The notes beneath the pieces were generated by a model. It did no database searches. It was not told the DNA's origin and saw only the letters and a list, made by a program, of their open reading frames with translations. A stretch of 64,000 nt of DNA from Eonycteris spelaea (lineage: Eukaryota > Chordata > Mammalia > Chiroptera > Pteropodidae), in contig PUFA01000077.1 in NCBI GenBank assembly GCA_003508835.1, positions 2,866,001 to 2,930,000 on the forward strand, written 5' to 3'. This document shows, one piece after another, positions 1 through 14,656 of this stretch; positions within the stretch are counted from its first letter, which is position 1; each line of letters begins with the position of its first letter. A program made the translations under genes and the position numbers.

Positions 1-489
1 AACTTTGCCATTTGAAATCTTAACCAACCCTGGAGGTAGCTGAGAGATCACCAGGTCCTGATGAGGATGTTGAAGCCTCTTGAGGTGAAATTTGAAACGC
101 CTACCAGACTGTACATAGGCATTTGCCTAGTCCAAGGGACAACCTAGACCTTCTGAGGATGTAGGGAGATAGACTGGGTATAGAAGGGTTCCTGCTCGTC
201 CTGTGGATAATGTCCCACTGTGCACCTATCACTCAGAAAAGCATTGCCCTGACATGGTCAATCATTCTAAGATTTATCTTTCTGCTCACTTGTAGAGAGG
301 CTGAAGATAATGAAAGAACTGTGAGGTAAAAAAGAGGAAGACCCAGAGGCAAGGACTTGTGTGTCACGTGAACTGACGTCATTCATCACAAATGTAATCT
401 TTATTAAATGCTGGACACTGTAGCAGGCACTGATTTTATACTGGGAATAAGACAAAAACTGCTCTCGAGTTTAAATTCTTACGTAGAAA

Positions 490-780
490 CAAAAGAAACA
501 GGATAATTTCAGAGAGGAATAAGTTGAAGGACACCAGAGTGATGTCAGAGAGTGTAACTGGGGGACTAAATAAGTTAGGGGGGTCAAGCCTCTCTGGAGC
601 AGCACATTTGAGCTAGGACCTAAATGACAAGGACTTCGTCATGCAATGATCGAGGGGGAAAACATTATAGGTAGAAGGGGTGGCAAGTACCAATGCTGTC
701 AAGAATGAGTATAGTCAAGAAACAGAAAGGCAGAAATGCTATGAGGTGAAGGCCAGTTAGGGACCCACATGTCTTAGGTT
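490..780 (-). mobile_element. L2 fragment, reverse orientation
   Basis: Diverged L2 reverse complement (CACATTTGAGCTAGGACC, GAGTATAGTCAAGAAACAGAAAGG). Downstream of the leftward gene's proposed poly-A site. Confidence 0.5.
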
Positions 781-1890
781 CTTATCAATGATAACAAGTC
801 TAGATTTTTGCTTTAAGTGCTTTGAAAAACCATCCAGGATGCTAAACATGTGAGTGGCATCTTCTTACTCAAGGCTGCTGTGTGGAACATGGGTCACAGG
901 AGGGTGTGCGTGAAGTGGCACTTAAGAGGCTACTGATAGGTTCACGGGAGAAGAGATGATGAGGTGCGCCCACGTGATGGCTCTGGAGGCGGAACGGGCA
1001 TGGACTCTTAGCGCAGGATGAACAAACGTGACGTGCTGCTGAACAATCCACCAACGGGACTGCCTATGCCACCTGTATTTTTTCACATGATGGCATACTC
1101 TTTCCAATTCCATCATCATTACAAAATCTTTTTCTCAATGTATGAGTGACAAGTTTTAAATGATTTGTTACCAATTACCATGTTGTTGTTTTTTTTTTCT
1201 TTACAACCGTAAACTTTTGGCAACTTCTATCCAAATAGAACATAAGCTTTGGGCATTTATATATTTACAGAGAAGAAAAGAGAAAGTAGGGCGTTCCTTA
1301 CAATGATTTAAAACACCCTGTCCGCCTCCAACCCCTCCTCACGGTTCGCCACATGTCGGGTGTGCAGCGTCTAGCTCAGCTGTCCAGCACCTCCCATCAG
1401 CCAAGGCACAGCCAAGGTGACATGGAACAGTGAAGACATGCAGACATGCCTCTACCCACAGATCCACCACTTGCCATCTCAATGAAATGCAAGCACTTCC
1501 TCCAGGTCATGTGAGGACAGCAATACCCACTGTCTAGAGCCATTTACTATCTGGCTCTTTACAGTAAAACTTTGCAAACCCCTATTCCGAATGGTCACTT
1601 GAGTCGAAGTTTGCATATTTCAACAGCAACTACCATACAGGAATATTAGAGAAAGCAAAGCAAAGATTTACTTGAAGACCTTACTAAACAATATGTTTTA
1701 TAAAGAAGAGCTTTTAGCATGTGTGTGTAGAGAGAGAGGGTAAACTGTATATGCTTTGAGATGATGTGTTAGTTTAATTAAAGCCCTCACTAGCAACTGT
1801 CATCACCCTCCGGCTATGGGTACAGAACCCCTGCTTTCTTCCACCACTCTGCTGTTTGCTACTCTGCCTTGTGCTTCTGTGTGATTCCAC
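781..1890. other. intergenic, downstream of the leftward gene
   Basis: No recognisable gene or repeat. Ordinary AT-moderate sequence with a few CpG and a T-run near 1187. Positions 1-489 are likewise unremarkable apart from TTTATT near 399-404, a possible distal poly-A signal on the minus strand. Confidence 0.5.
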
Positions 1891-1891
1891 C

Positions 1892-1897
1892 TTTATT
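1892..1897 (-). terminator. poly-A signal (AATAAA) for the leftward gene
   Basis: TTTATT on the plus strand is AATAAA on the minus strand, about 210 bases below the proposed stop codon at 2108. It is the first canonical signal after that stop. Another lies near 399-404 and could serve a longer 3' UTR. Confidence 0.4.
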
Positions 1898-2107
1898 TCC
1901 TTGAGTCCTCACTTGGCCGGGTTGACCAGGGTTCTTACCTACCTGTAGGTTTTTTTCGATGTCACCCATGAAGGACCAGGAGTGTTTTCATCACAACTAC
2001 AGAATAAGCTCACTGCTGTCACGTTTGTTTCTTACGTGCACTCCTGAAACATCTCAATCAATTCTGACTGTTATGATTCTTTAACTGCTGCCATATGGTT
2101 GAAAGGT

Positions 2108-2134
2108 TTACATATTGATCTTCAGAGTTTCAGA
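2108..2134 (-). CDS. possible last coding exon of the leftward gene
   Basis: The minus strand has an excellent acceptor (GTGCTTTTCTTTTCTAG) just above 2134, then TCT-GAA-ACT-CTG-AAG-ATC-AAT-ATG-TAA. Read from the phase-0 end of the exon at 7638-7816 this adds S-E-T-L-K-I-N-M and stops. A 3' UTR of about 230 bases to the AATAAA at 1892-1897 would complete the transcript. The alternative is the longer open frame at 2130-2344, which needs an exon I could not find. The choice is inference. Confidence 0.42.
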   Translation of the reverse strand, partial: SETLKINM

Positions 2135-2344
2135 CTAGAAAAGAAAAGCACTTGGGCAAAGTGCTACTGGACAAGTAATCCCTAAAACTCAACGCCCCTT
2201 CTTCTGGAGGCCCGTCTTTGCTGTGCCAAAACTGTTGACGAATTTGTAACTGGGCTCTCACCCATTCGCTGGTAGGGGCTCCATTTCTCCCAAACGCCAC
2301 CTTCCATTTTGTGTCCTCGAATGGAATACAGTACAGTCTTAGTA
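2130..2344 (-). CDS. alternative terminal open frame (uncertain)
   Basis: The minus strand is open for 70 codons after a TTCCTTTTCTGGAG acceptor-like sequence, ending in TGA at 2130. The product looks fairly protein-like, with segments such as WKVAFGRNGAPTSEWVRAQL, and ends in S-F-L-V. It needs a preceding exon ending one base into a codon, whereas the exon at 7638-7816 ends at phase 0, so at least one more exon would be required. A chance frame of this length is quite possible; it overlaps the pyrimidine tract of the acceptor used for 2108-2134. Confidence 0.28.
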
Positions 2345-4634
2345 CTCCAGAAAAGGAACATCAATCAAATGTTACTCCAAGCACTTGTTTGGTATAGATG
2401 TCTCCGAATAGAACGGAAAGCATTGGCCATGCATTAAAAGAACTATAGTTTATGCTAGACCGGGCCACTGCTGCTGGCCTCAAGATCTTGGAGAAGCCAT
2501 TTAGAGTAAGAATCTCATCTTAGTCTCAGTTTTCTTACCTATAAATTAAATTAGGTGGTCAGAAGAACCTGAAGTTTCCTTTCTTTGTTGACTATACCAC
2601 TAAACTGTGGCTCAAAATACACTCTATTGTAACACTTTTCAGGGCTCAACTCTTTCATAATAAATGCTTACCTTTCCAAATATGGGTTTACCGTAGTTTC
2701 TTCTGAGGTTTTCCCAAGTGCCCAGTGTATATATACAGGGCCCTGGAACTCACACGGCATGATGCCATTCTGTCTTATTTCTCTTGTCCTGACCCTTCTG
2801 ACAATTCTTAAAGTGTGTGCTCATTATGTTTCCCAGGCATTATGTCCTTTCATATCGTTGGTGACATTATATTGGGTTGGCAGCTTCTTTTGGAGACACT
2901 CTTGCTCCCTGAGCCAAGAAGCACTGATAGCCAAGAATTAGATCATTTTATCCCCAAATTGCCACAGACCTTCTCAGAGGCAGCTGAGCAGTGTAATTTG
3001 ATCAAGGTTAAGTACAATCCACCCTTCGTCTTTTAACCCAAGTCAAAATTCTTTTAGCTTTCTGTTTAAATCCCAGATTAATGCTTCCTGCTCACTGTTA
3101 CTAAGGTCTACCAGCTGCCCTCCAGTCAACTCTCATTTATCCGCCTGTGGCTTATCCAAAGCACCAGCCTCTCCCCTCCTCCTGCCTCCAGCACCAAGTT
3201 CCAGGCCAGCTCTTTTAACTCTGTGCCAAAGAAATACAAACTAAATCTAATATTAGCCTAATGAGAAAAGGCTATCTGCTGCCAAAGATTCGCATAATGC
3301 ATCCCGAAGCCAAACGCAGGCAATTATTCACTGTTTTAGATGCTGGCATCGTTTCTCCATTATATAATCCAGCAATCAAGATTTTCTATGTTTCTCTCTG
3401 AGGTAGAAGACTACACGCAGTGTTCTAACCTTTTCTTCTGCCTAGTTGGCCAGATTCTCAGTATAACAGATTACATTTTCTTTTCAAATAAATAAATCAT
3501 TTGTACATTTAATGTTAAGGGAATTAAAAAAAAAAACTTGGATTTATTGTTACTAACAGTTGAAATCTACTTTCCTCTAGTTGTTAGCCCAAAACTAAGC
3601 GAGTCATCTGAATTCTTTGTTTTCTCAGCTGTTAAATGGAGATACAAATTTTAAAAATAATAGGTATGGGGAAGTCATGCAAAAAGCAAAAAGCCACCCT
3701 CAAGAAGCTACCAAGACTCTTGATTATGACTCTGACTAACCACTTTACAGGCTCTGGTGAATGAGCATTACTTTCAAGGATAAATAAGGATTAACCTTAT
3801 GAAACCCTTATTTTACAGATAAAAACATGGAAAGGACAAGTTTTCTTGTGAGCACCTAGGAAATCAAGAGTTTCTAAGACACTCGTGAGACCACATCCCA
3901 GGATTCCAAATGGGGAGCATCAGAATACTTCCTGCTGATAGGCGGATCTTAATTCCACAGCCGGAGTTGCCACGGAAACTCAAATTCCAACCATTAGAGC
4001 ATTTAAAAATATCACTTCTAAAGCAGGCTCCTATTTTGACATTTTTTCTAATGACTGAAGCACATGTCCTCCAAGAGATAGAACATCAAATTGAAGCATA
4101 ATGTAACACCTGGTCAAAGGTGTTACCTCTCAAAATGTTCAGGAAGGGACAAACACAGAGCACCTCATCAGTGCGTGCTCCTGCAGCACGGAGACTAAAA
4201 AAGCGCCTCATCAAATGGTCTCCACAAGCACACACAGTCCTCAAGATAATTCTCTCCCTTGGCAAGTAATTTACCAGCAAGAATTAGAAGCCATGGGAGA
4301 AAATACGGAAGTCATAGTTGAGCATCTAGAATAGGGTACTCTGAAAAAAGGCTTTAAATACGCTTAAACGAATGCATTAAAAAAAAAAAAAAACAGTTCA
4401 AAAAAGAAATGGAGAACACAGAAAGTTTTTTCCCATAATCTCAACTCCAGATATAAACTCTCGCTCAAGTTGGGGAGTAAACTCTTCCAGAGTCGGTGAT
4501 GCCTTTATACAGAGAAAGACATTTTGACATAAATGGGAACGTGCTATACACACTGTGTGGTAACCTGGCCTTCTCTTCCTCTCCCCACTTGAAAATACTA
4601 TCACACTCATTTTCCCACATAAACATTGCTGGAG
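2345..4634. other. intron of the leftward gene
   Basis: No exon that joins in phase was found. Isolated good minus-strand signals exist (acceptor GCGCTTTTTTAG at about 4196 with donor GAGAG/GTAACACC at about 4128; acceptor CCTTTTTTCAG at about 4340) but the frames they enclose do not fit the known neighbours. A MIR-like scrap lies near 3790-3830. Confidence 0.45.
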
Positions 4635-4985
4635 ACTGAATGTTGGTGTCCCTTACAATTCATATGTTGGAACTAACCCCCAATGTGATGGTCTTAGGAG
4701 GTGGGGTCACTGGTAGGTGCTTAGGTAATGAGGAACCCTCATAAATGGGATTTGTGTCCTTACAAAAGAGACCCCAGAGGGCTCTGTTGTCCCTTTCCAC
4801 CACGTGTGGACACAAAGATATGATGGCCATCTACGAACCAGGAAGCAAGCCCTCATCAGACACTGAATCAGGCTGCACCTCGTTCTTAAACTTCCTGCCC
4901 TCCAGAACTGTAAGGAATAAATTTCTACTGTTTATAAGACATGCAGTTTATGGTATTTTGTCACAGCAGCCCAAACAGACTAAGA
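4635..4985 (+). mobile_element. MaLR-type solo LTR
   Basis: Solo-LTR text of a widespread mammalian family: ACAATTCATATGTTGGAAC, CCCCAATGTGATGGTCTTAGG, CATGAGGAACCCTCATAAA-like core, CCTCCAGAACTGTAAGGAA and the terminal ACAGCAGCCCAAACAGACTAAG. It lies in the leftward gene's intron. No internal viral genes are attached. The subfamily name is uncertain. Confidence 0.75.
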
Positions 4986-6304
4986 GAAATACACTCAGGT
5001 CTCCCTCAACCTTATAAAGGGGAAACTCTATTCTACTACATGCACACACTGTTTCCTTAGCCCGTGTCCTATGAATGGACATTTACGCTGTTCCCAGTGT
5101 TTCATCTTATAAACGGTGCTAGCGCGACCGTCCTCCTGCAGCCATCTTTGCACATCTGGATGATTATTTCTTTAGGACAAGTTCCTAGGAAGAAAATTCG
5201 TGGCTCAAAAGTTACACACCTACAAAAGTTTGATAACGACTCTCAGACCGTCTTCTAGAAAAGCTGTACTAATTTATATCACGGAGTGGCTTTAAATGCA
5301 TGCATTTCTAGCCAGAGGATGTGAAGCGGGGAGGGTAAAATCAGAGAAGGTCAAGTTACCGAAGATTCAATCATTTACCTGAGGAAAGAGGTGACTCACA
5401 ACTTTAATAACCCTCTCTATGCAACAGAAGAGAGCACTTAAATGTGTTTGTCCATGCACAGAAGTAGCTCACATCGCCTGTGCTGCAGGAGGTCTGCGGG
5501 AAGCACACCAGGGTACTCACTCCTAATTCCGTCCCTGGGCAACCACTGCCATCACCCAGCCCTCCAGGAAAACACGCGTACTTTGTGTGCGCTTTAGGAA
5601 AGCTCCTCATCTGTTCACTCCTACATATGATGTCAATGTGGCATGGCTCGGAAGCCCCTCCGAACCCCACTGGTTGGGAGGTTTCATTGTAGATGATCTG
5701 AACTCAGTGAATATGGTGTTTGGCATGTGGTCTATTCCTGAGGAAATGTTCACTCTAGATGACATTCTCAGTGAAGCAGGTTTTCAGCAAAGCAAATAAA
5801 AAGTGACCTAGAGGCAAAGGCAAGTGCTACCGACGTGAAGATTTGGGATTTACTATATCACATATTTTCAAGAATTCAGAATAAGATCATATCAGATGCG
5901 AATCAAACTTTTTATATAACCAATGTGTTTTGAAAATAAAAGAGAGAATCTGGAAATGTTTAATTAAATTTGAATTAAAATAAAATATCAATAACTTATT
6001 TTTCCCCACTCTAGCTTTTTAACATTTTAAGCATCCTTTTGAAAAGATTCTACTCAAATTCTATCTTCCTAGCTAAAGAAGACCATTAAGACTTTTTCCC
6101 TTACTCATTTAATACTCCTGTGCAGCATCAGAGATTGATGAAGTCAAAATAGGACTCACTTATTTCTAACTCTTCTCACAAACCAAACTTCAATGATCAT
6201 CAACCAATTTCTATGAGGTGCAATTTCTCTCTCCTAACATGTCTAATGCAAAATATCTGTAATAGCTTCCTTGCTAATCATCCCCTACTCCCCACTACTA
6301 CTAA

Positions 6305-6332
6305 ACACACACACACACACACACACACACAC
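6305..6332. repeat. (CA)n microsatellite
   Basis: About 14 uninterrupted CA units. Confidence 0.95.
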
Positions 6333-6517
6333 CCACAACACACTTAATGTTTTTAATTGTCCACACTGAAGAAGCAACTATGGTGATTATTCAAAACTGT
6401 GGATAAAACAAAAATTCAAATTTGATTTTGGACCACATTTTTTAGGGTGACGGAGACAGTAAAGCAGTAAAGTGTCCACAGGCATATCTTGTATCATTGT
6501 GCTTCACAGATGTTCCC

Positions 6518-6541
6518 TTTTTTTTTTTTTTTTTTTTTTTT
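6518..6541. repeat. poly-T run
   Basis: 24 T; possibly the tail of a decayed reverse-oriented retroelement, but nothing recognisable adjoins it. Confidence 0.9.
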
Positions 6542-7149
6542 GACACAAATTGAAGGCAAGATATTCCATTAGCAAAGACTATGACTCTCTTTATGCACTA
6601 GTCTGGAGCCAAACCTGCAATATCTCTGAGGTCAGCTGGTACTTAAGGTTTCTGTTGGGTGACTGCAGTATTTGCTTTCCAAGGCATAAGCATATTCATT
6701 CACTCAAACATTCGAAAGGAATTCCTTTGTAAAGAATGCACAAGGGAGAAACCAAAAACCAAGTGAATACTACTAGTTCTCTCAGTTTCTAAGGAGCAAA
6801 CTAATATAAACATGTTCAACACTGTGCCCCAACGTAAGCATCTTCACTGATTTTAGACAAAAACCCACATAGCTTCAGTTTCTTGTTGAAAACCTTACTA
6901 ATGAATCATTTATCCTCCAATTCCCAGTTTACCACTGTGTGTTTTGTACCTACATCTAGGATAAAGGCTAATAAGAACAAAGTGTTTGACTAAATGGAAG
7001 AATTATATCTGTCATTAATTAGGATCCTGTTTATTATTGCCTACTTCATACAATTGGTTCAGAGACACAATAAGCCAGGACATCAAGAGTTTTTCACACA
7101 GTACCCAGAATATATGGATATATTTAATCAAATGTCAGTTATTATTGTG

Positions 7150-7340
7150 TTTCACAACAAAACCCCTCAATACTCATACTGCCAACTGGGCCTTTTACAA
7201 AATACTCCTACACGCACAGTATTCCTTCATCTGTTCCACCCAATGGGGAAGGCAGCTTTTACGATACCTATTCTATAGGTAAAGAATCTGAGGCTGGGGA
7301 AGTCACGTGACTTGCCCAGCATCACCAAATGATACATCTG
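7150..7340 (-). mobile_element. MIR-like fragment, reverse orientation
   Basis: TCTGAGGCTGGGGAAGTC and GACTTGCCCAGCATCACC fit the reversed MIR core; it sits in the intron below the exon at 7638. Confidence 0.45.
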
Positions 7341-7517
7341 AGCCTGGCAAACGAATCTCTCAGCTTTAAGTCCATGGCGTTCTTCTCTACAGCCCATGCT
7401 ATACCATCCTCAGAGCCTCAGGCTGTGAGACTGACCACAAATGTGTTTTGATGTCACCCCCAAGGGGCTGCAGTCAATATGTTCTTATTATTACCTAAAA
7501 TCAAGAAGCAGAGTTCA

Positions 7518-9089
<1,572 letters not shown>

Positions 9090-9900
9090 CTTGACAGGCA
9101 GCATCTATTTCCACTCTTTTCGGTACAATCAACCTGCCAGTGATGCTCAAATTTTAACCCCAGCCTTGAAAGTCCTCTCTCATGAGGTTCAGACATCAGT
9201 AAAACTGTTACTCAACATCCCAACTTCAACATATCACTGATATCTCAAATGTAACATGTTCAAAACTGAACCAGGGTTTTTCTTTGAAAACACGTTCACC
9301 TTTTCCAGTCCCCTCCAGTTACTCACAGAAACTCGAGTCACCCTCGACATCGCTCTCCTCCATGATTCACTACATCCCTTTCATCTCTAATCAGATCCAG
9401 TTCCCTACACCCGAAATGCTCCTCAAATCTATCCACTGCCCTCCACCCCACACCACCCCCTACGATCCCCCTGGTCTACACTGCCCACATCCCTCATCCA
9501 GATGGCTGACTAGCCCAACTGCTCTTCTTCACTTGACCCCAAAATCCCATTAAAAAGATGTGTAAGTCAAACCATGGGAAATTTCCTAATGGCTTCGTTT
9601 TACACTTAAAATATTCAAAAGTCTTTAACATGGACAACAAGACCCTCTGTCCCTTTCTTACCCCTCCAACTCCAACTTCCAGTTATCCACCCTTCAGTAC
9701 ACTCTGGCTCATACATCCTTGATCATGCCAAGTTTTCTCACCTCCCTGAACTCTATACATGCTTCTTTGTCTGCAATGCTCTCCCCCATTCTTCACCTCA
9801 TTCCCACCCACCTTTCAGGTTTGGATCTAAATACCACTTTGGATTTGCCTTGTCTTAACCTCATTCCTCATCCCCACCCCGTTTTCAGTCTGTGCCTGGA
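9090..9900 (+). mobile_element. L2 LINE fragment
   Basis: L2 text in sense orientation: ACATGTTCAAAACTGAACC, CTCAAATCTATCCACTGCCC, and towards the end TTTCTCACCTCCCTGAACTC and TTTCAGGTTTGGATCTAAATACCACTT. C/T-rich open frames here are not genes. Confidence 0.75.
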
Positions 9901-10259
9901 ACAGTGAGTATTCAACAAAATTCGAATGATCTTAAACTGATTGTACAAAGGTCCATATGCATGTGACTTTATAACATTTTACATGGAAAATATCTGTGAA
10001 TTTCTCTTCTAGCCTCTGAGCTTCCTAAAACTAAGGACAAGCCTATTTCATGGTAAGCACTCATCATATATTATTCCGACTCTTTCCTCAGGCTCTTCGC
10101 TGGATCTCAAACAATCTTCATGAAAAAACTGTGAGACATAATTATAATCATTTCACAGATAAGGGAAATGAGGATCAAAGAGTACAGTAACAAAAAAAAA
10201 GTCATACAAGTGCCTGCCGATGGTTACAAAGATCATATCTCATTAAGGATGGAGACAAT

Positions 10260-10400
10260 TTCATGTTTCAAATCAAAATAGATTAAATAGTAAGAAAATT
10301 TATTAGCTTTTGGAACCAGAAGCCCAGTAATGGTAAAGTTTAGCGTTAGCTGATTTCCCAGTTCAATGGTGTTATCAAGGACTCTGACAGGTTTTTTTTT
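10260..10400 (+). mobile_element. old interspersed repeat fragment
   Basis: TTTATTAGCTTTTGGAACCAG and GGTGTTATCAAGGACTCTG resemble a common mammalian repeat (name uncertain). The minus-strand open frame here (10233-10418) is therefore treated as a repeat shadow. Confidence 0.4.
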
Positions 10401-10419
10401 TTTTTTAAATCTCTCCATT

Positions 10420-12119
10420 TAATCTTATCCACAACATCGCCTTTATCCTAAACCTTGGTCCCCTCATGGCACCTGGAACTACAAGCTTCTAGTTCTCCTC
10501 TAACAATAGAAACAGCTTGGGTACCCACAGTTCTTTTTCCTCCAAACTTTCATCTTTTCTCGCTAGACCAAAGTGAATCACATGCCCATTAGTGAACTAA
10601 AATCCTGGCAGTGGAGACAGAACTACCCTTAAATCAACTGACCTTCAGCTAAAGTCAATTCCCCAGACTACATCGCCGCTACTCAATAAGACAGAGGCCA
10701 AATAAATGCTGGAGAAGCAGCTGGGATGCCCAACTCGGGCAGTGGTAGAGAACAAAACCTATAGAGCACGAGGCTAATTACTGTTCCCATCCATCAGCTC
10801 CCCCACCTCCAAAGAACAGCCTCCTTACGACAAATACTCAACTCAGTATACTAAAATTGTGATTCCCAAAAAGGCGTGCTCGTGTAGGGAGACGGGAGAT
10901 TGACATGGGATGGATTTAGACATTAATGAGGAAAAGAAAATAAGAGCTCTTATCCTCTCTCTGGCATGATCCCCAGTTGCCTCCTGCCTTGAGATTCATG
11001 ATTTAGGAATACCGCTGAGCTGCGGGTTGCTCCCCTGTCCCCCTCCCCCGTCACCTCCCCACCAAATCAGATCTAATGCGTCCTTCCTCCTAGAAAGAGG
11101 TTCTGCTCCACCTGAGTCCTGCTGCCTTCTCCAGGAGGCTAACCCTCGTCAGCCCCTCTGTTAACTCAGAAAGCCTAACCGGCTACCAGAGCAAGAAGCC
11201 CCCCGCTGTGCTCTCGCCATGCACACAGGACCCCGGAGCTGCTTCTCCTCAGGGTGTCTGCCCCATCGATCCGCCTGCTTCGCCTGCCACAACTGCAAGC
11301 TCCGTGAGGCAGGCTCGATCCCTCATTCATCTCCGCGATTGCCAGCCCCCAAGTTGGGAGCTTGGCGTAGACTAGGCATCCGAGAAACATCTGCTTACTG
11401 CTGAACGAATGAGCAATCTTTTCTCCTTCCACGAAAGAACACTTTTCTCTGATAGTAAATACCTAGTATTCAAAAACGTAAGGTAGCCGTAAATACGAGG
11501 TAGGAAATGGTATTTTGACTTGCTACGCACGTAGCCTTCCTCTTCACGGAAATATTTTAACTCTCCGTAGCTGTTCACTCCTTGCCTGCGAACCCCGTAG
11601 CTGATGGAAGTTTTTGTGCTTGTGTTTTATGTAAAACCGTTTCTGACAGGCCTGGCTGTGTTTTCCCTGGAATTTCGTGCCCCTGACATTCATAAAGCAA
11701 ACAACTTTCAAATCGCCTCTCACAAACTGTGACGGCCATCTCTTTGCTCATCATGGAAAAGGTGCCCCTGTTCACTGTCTCTTTTCCACTCTCACCTCTG
11801 CTCTTCACGGTTTTCCCTGAAGTTATTTACTCCGTTTAACGCGCCCAGCAGCTCAGAGGTCGGTTTCAGACCCTCCTCCTGGTTCCCTGATCCTCCCAAC
11901 CACCCACGTGCCTCACGGATTCCCGGTTATTGAACGACGCTGCCCGAAGTGCTGCTGCTGTCGCTCCGCGTGAATGCTGCTGACCCTAAGCGCTTCGAAA
12001 TGAGGAGCTGAACACCAACGGACTTCTTCGCTCTTTTAAACAGGGGCATTTCTCACCGCAAATGCGCGTTGGCATTGCTTTGAGATGCCATTTTGAAGGC
12101 GCCGTCTCTTTTCCACCTG
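10420..12119. other. intron, moderately GC-rich, no gene supported
   Basis: CpG density rises slightly at 11.0-12.0 kb, but not to island level. A minus-strand frame of 77 codons at 11575-11808 has no clear splice context and is not called. Confidence 0.4.
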
Positions 12120-12790
12120 TGAAAACCCATTCCCTCAGAAATGCACACCCGTGTGCATTGCTGGGGGAATATGAAATGGCACAGCTGCTGTGGGAAACTG
12201 TGTGGCGATTCCTCAAAAAAATTAAACAGAATTACCATTTGATTCAGCCATTCAACTGAGAATTGGAAGGAGGGACTAGATACTTGTACCTCCATGTTCA
12301 GGGCAGCATTATTCACAAGGCCGAACGGTGGAAGTAACCCGAATTTCTACTGATGGGTGAATGATAAACGAAATGTAGGACATATAGACAATGGAATAGT
12401 ATTCAGTCTCAGAAAGGAATGAAGTTCTGGCACACGCGACAACAGGGATGAACCTTGAAGACATGCGAAATGAAATAAGCCAGTGCCAGAAAGATAAATA
12501 TTAGACGATTCCACTGATGAGGTACTCAGAGTAGTCAAATTCATGAAGATAGGAAGTAGGACAGTGGTCACCAAGGTCTGTAGGAGAAGGGAATGGGGAA
12601 TTATTATAAGTACCGAGTTTCAGTTTGGGACAATGAAAAAGTTCTAGAGATGGAGAGTGGTGACCAGTTGCCCAACAATGTGAAGGTACTTAATGCCACT
12701 GAGTCATACACCTGACAATGGTTAAAATAAAAAATTTAAGTCACGTATATTTTACATGACGATGAAATTTAAAACAAAACAAAAAAATCC
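12120..12790 (+). mobile_element. old L1 3' end
   Basis: Contains typical L1 3' sequence in degraded form (TGCTGGGGGAATATGAAATGG, TTCAGGGCAGCATTATTCAC, ACAATGGAATAGTATTC, GTGGTCACCAAGG, CACCTGACAATGG). Open frames on either strand here are shadows of the repeat. Confidence 0.85.
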
Positions 12791-14656
12791 TACCCCTTCT
12801 CATTTCATCCCTTTACTGCCTCCGTAAGTAGAAAGCTCCAAGGATGTTTTCTTTATTTAACGGTTTGAGAGTTTCTTTATCAATAATCACACTGTGATTT
12901 TTAGTTAGAACATTTTTTTTAATAAATAATGATAGCGCGACAGCATCTGATTACTTTAGAATTTTCCAAATATTCTAAGGGCATGTTCTCCAAAACAAGT
13001 CCCAGACCAAAGGGCAGAATTTCCCATTTCTGGAAGTCAGTCTGGGCCCTGCTGGGCCTGACATCTGAGGGATCCCATTCTGACATGACTGAGGTCACAG
13101 AAGTGTTAGACCTCATTTTGTCTCCGCGAGACGATGCAAGAAGAGATGTAGCATGATGCACTGGCACAGCTGCATTCATTTGTAAGAATAAGTGACTCCT
13201 ATTTGCCAGGAAGCCACCTGGCTGCCCCATCCTTTCAATCCCGACCCGCACCCCACTTCCCTGGAGTGAAAAAAGGGATGGAACCTCCTTTGAGTTGAAG
13301 GTTCTTTATGCTGCACTTTGCTGTAAACGGGGGCACTGTGCAGACACTCCCAGTGGCCCAGAGGCTGCTTTGGTTCCTTCACCCAGGGTTTCTACATCAC
13401 CCAGAAACCACTCAGAGCTCCCAAGATGTTGTGTGCTTCTACTTTGACAGAATCAATCTTTGCACATAATATACTTTCCTTATTTTCATGGATAACACTT
13501 CAAGAAATATCAAGTCCTCTCTTTCTTCCACTATGAAGCTTTAACTGATTATGCATCGATTATATCCTCGTAAGCAATGTTGACAATCACTTCTTTCTCT
13601 TATTTCACGATATGTTCTGTGTGTGTGTGCACGTGCCATGCATTGCAAATACTTATCAACACGTCTGCCTAGTCTGTGACTAGGAATTCCTTGAAGCAAG
13701 TGACTACTTCTTACTAAGCTTTAAAACTTAGCACCTGGCCAAGTGAATAAGCTATAGTAGATACTCAGTCACTGTTTATAAAATGAGTAGAGGTATGATG
13801 GAAAGATCCTGAATCAATTCTACTCACTGCTATTCCCTTATGAATAACTTATATCTCTATTTTTCAAAAGAGCAAATAAAATTTGCTTCCAATCTAATTG
13901 TGCAATTCACCAAAAATATGTTAAGTCACAGAACCATAGAGCTGTCCTGAAACTGATTTACTTGACTGCCTTCTGCAGAGCAGAGAAGTGCCTGCGAACA
14001 CTAAACAGTTGTACGTATTTGGCACCTGATAAGTGTTGCTATATGAATGAATGACCTTAGAAAAAAAATATACTCCAAACCCATCACCAGCTATTAGAAT
14101 TGAGATACACTGTTTATGGGTCCATGTAAATTTTTTGCTTCTAGCTAAAGTTCCTGGAGGACACAGTCTGTGTTTCATAGCTCTCTCATGTAATAGACAC
14201 ATAACATTCTCTATGTATCAGCTGAATTAATGGAGGTGACTTACTGTATTCTGGATTCAAATGTCAATGAGAAGGGAGGGGAAGAAATAACATGGAACGT
14301 GAAGGGTTGGACGGCCCAAAAACACTCTCACCCTTACAAGTTTGCCAGATGGCAGCCCTCACAACTATCGTGTGGCTGCTGGAGCTGGGCCTGGATGACA
14401 CTATCCCGGCCAGATGTGTAGACCACGTGCATCTGTGTCAGGACATTGCCTTTTCTGTGCCACATGAAGCACATTCACTCTGGCTCGCGTGGCTGCAGAG
14501 ACAATTTCATCTTTGTAAAACAATTTGTTATAAGGGAACCTTGTTCTCTGAGGACTACTTACATGTAATCACCACATCAGCTACTTACCCTTCCTACCAT
14601 GAAATCTGGACTAGGCAATCTAAATACAGCTGAAATTAAAATAATGCTTAACTTAC
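12791..14656. other. intron, mostly unique
   Basis: Scraps of MIR/L2-type tails (CACCTGGCCAAGTGAATAAG near 13733, GGCACCTGATAAGTGTTG near 14020). No gene seen. Confidence 0.4.

Larger units (their letters stand above)
4986..7149. other. intron of the leftward gene
   Basis: Unique sequence with the CA and T tracts listed. A neat minus-strand acceptor/donor pair encloses 38 bases at about 5364-5401, but its open frame does not fit the neighbouring phases. No gene is supported. Confidence 0.45.

Noticed and set aside
1937..1998. Minus-strand exon-like unit (acceptor TTCTGTAG, donor ACAG/GTAGGT)
   Set aside because: Lies beyond the proposed stop codons, has a weak pyrimidine tract and does not fit the phases of neighbouring exons.
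10233..10418. 61-codon minus-strand frame that looks protein-like
   Set aside because: Overlaps a recognisable old interspersed repeat and is preceded by an A-run where an acceptor tract should be.
14630..14656. Apparent 27-nt intron between two exon-like pieces on the minus strand
   Set aside because: Too short for mammalian splicing and a multiple of three without stops; better read as the extension of the same exon to its second donor.
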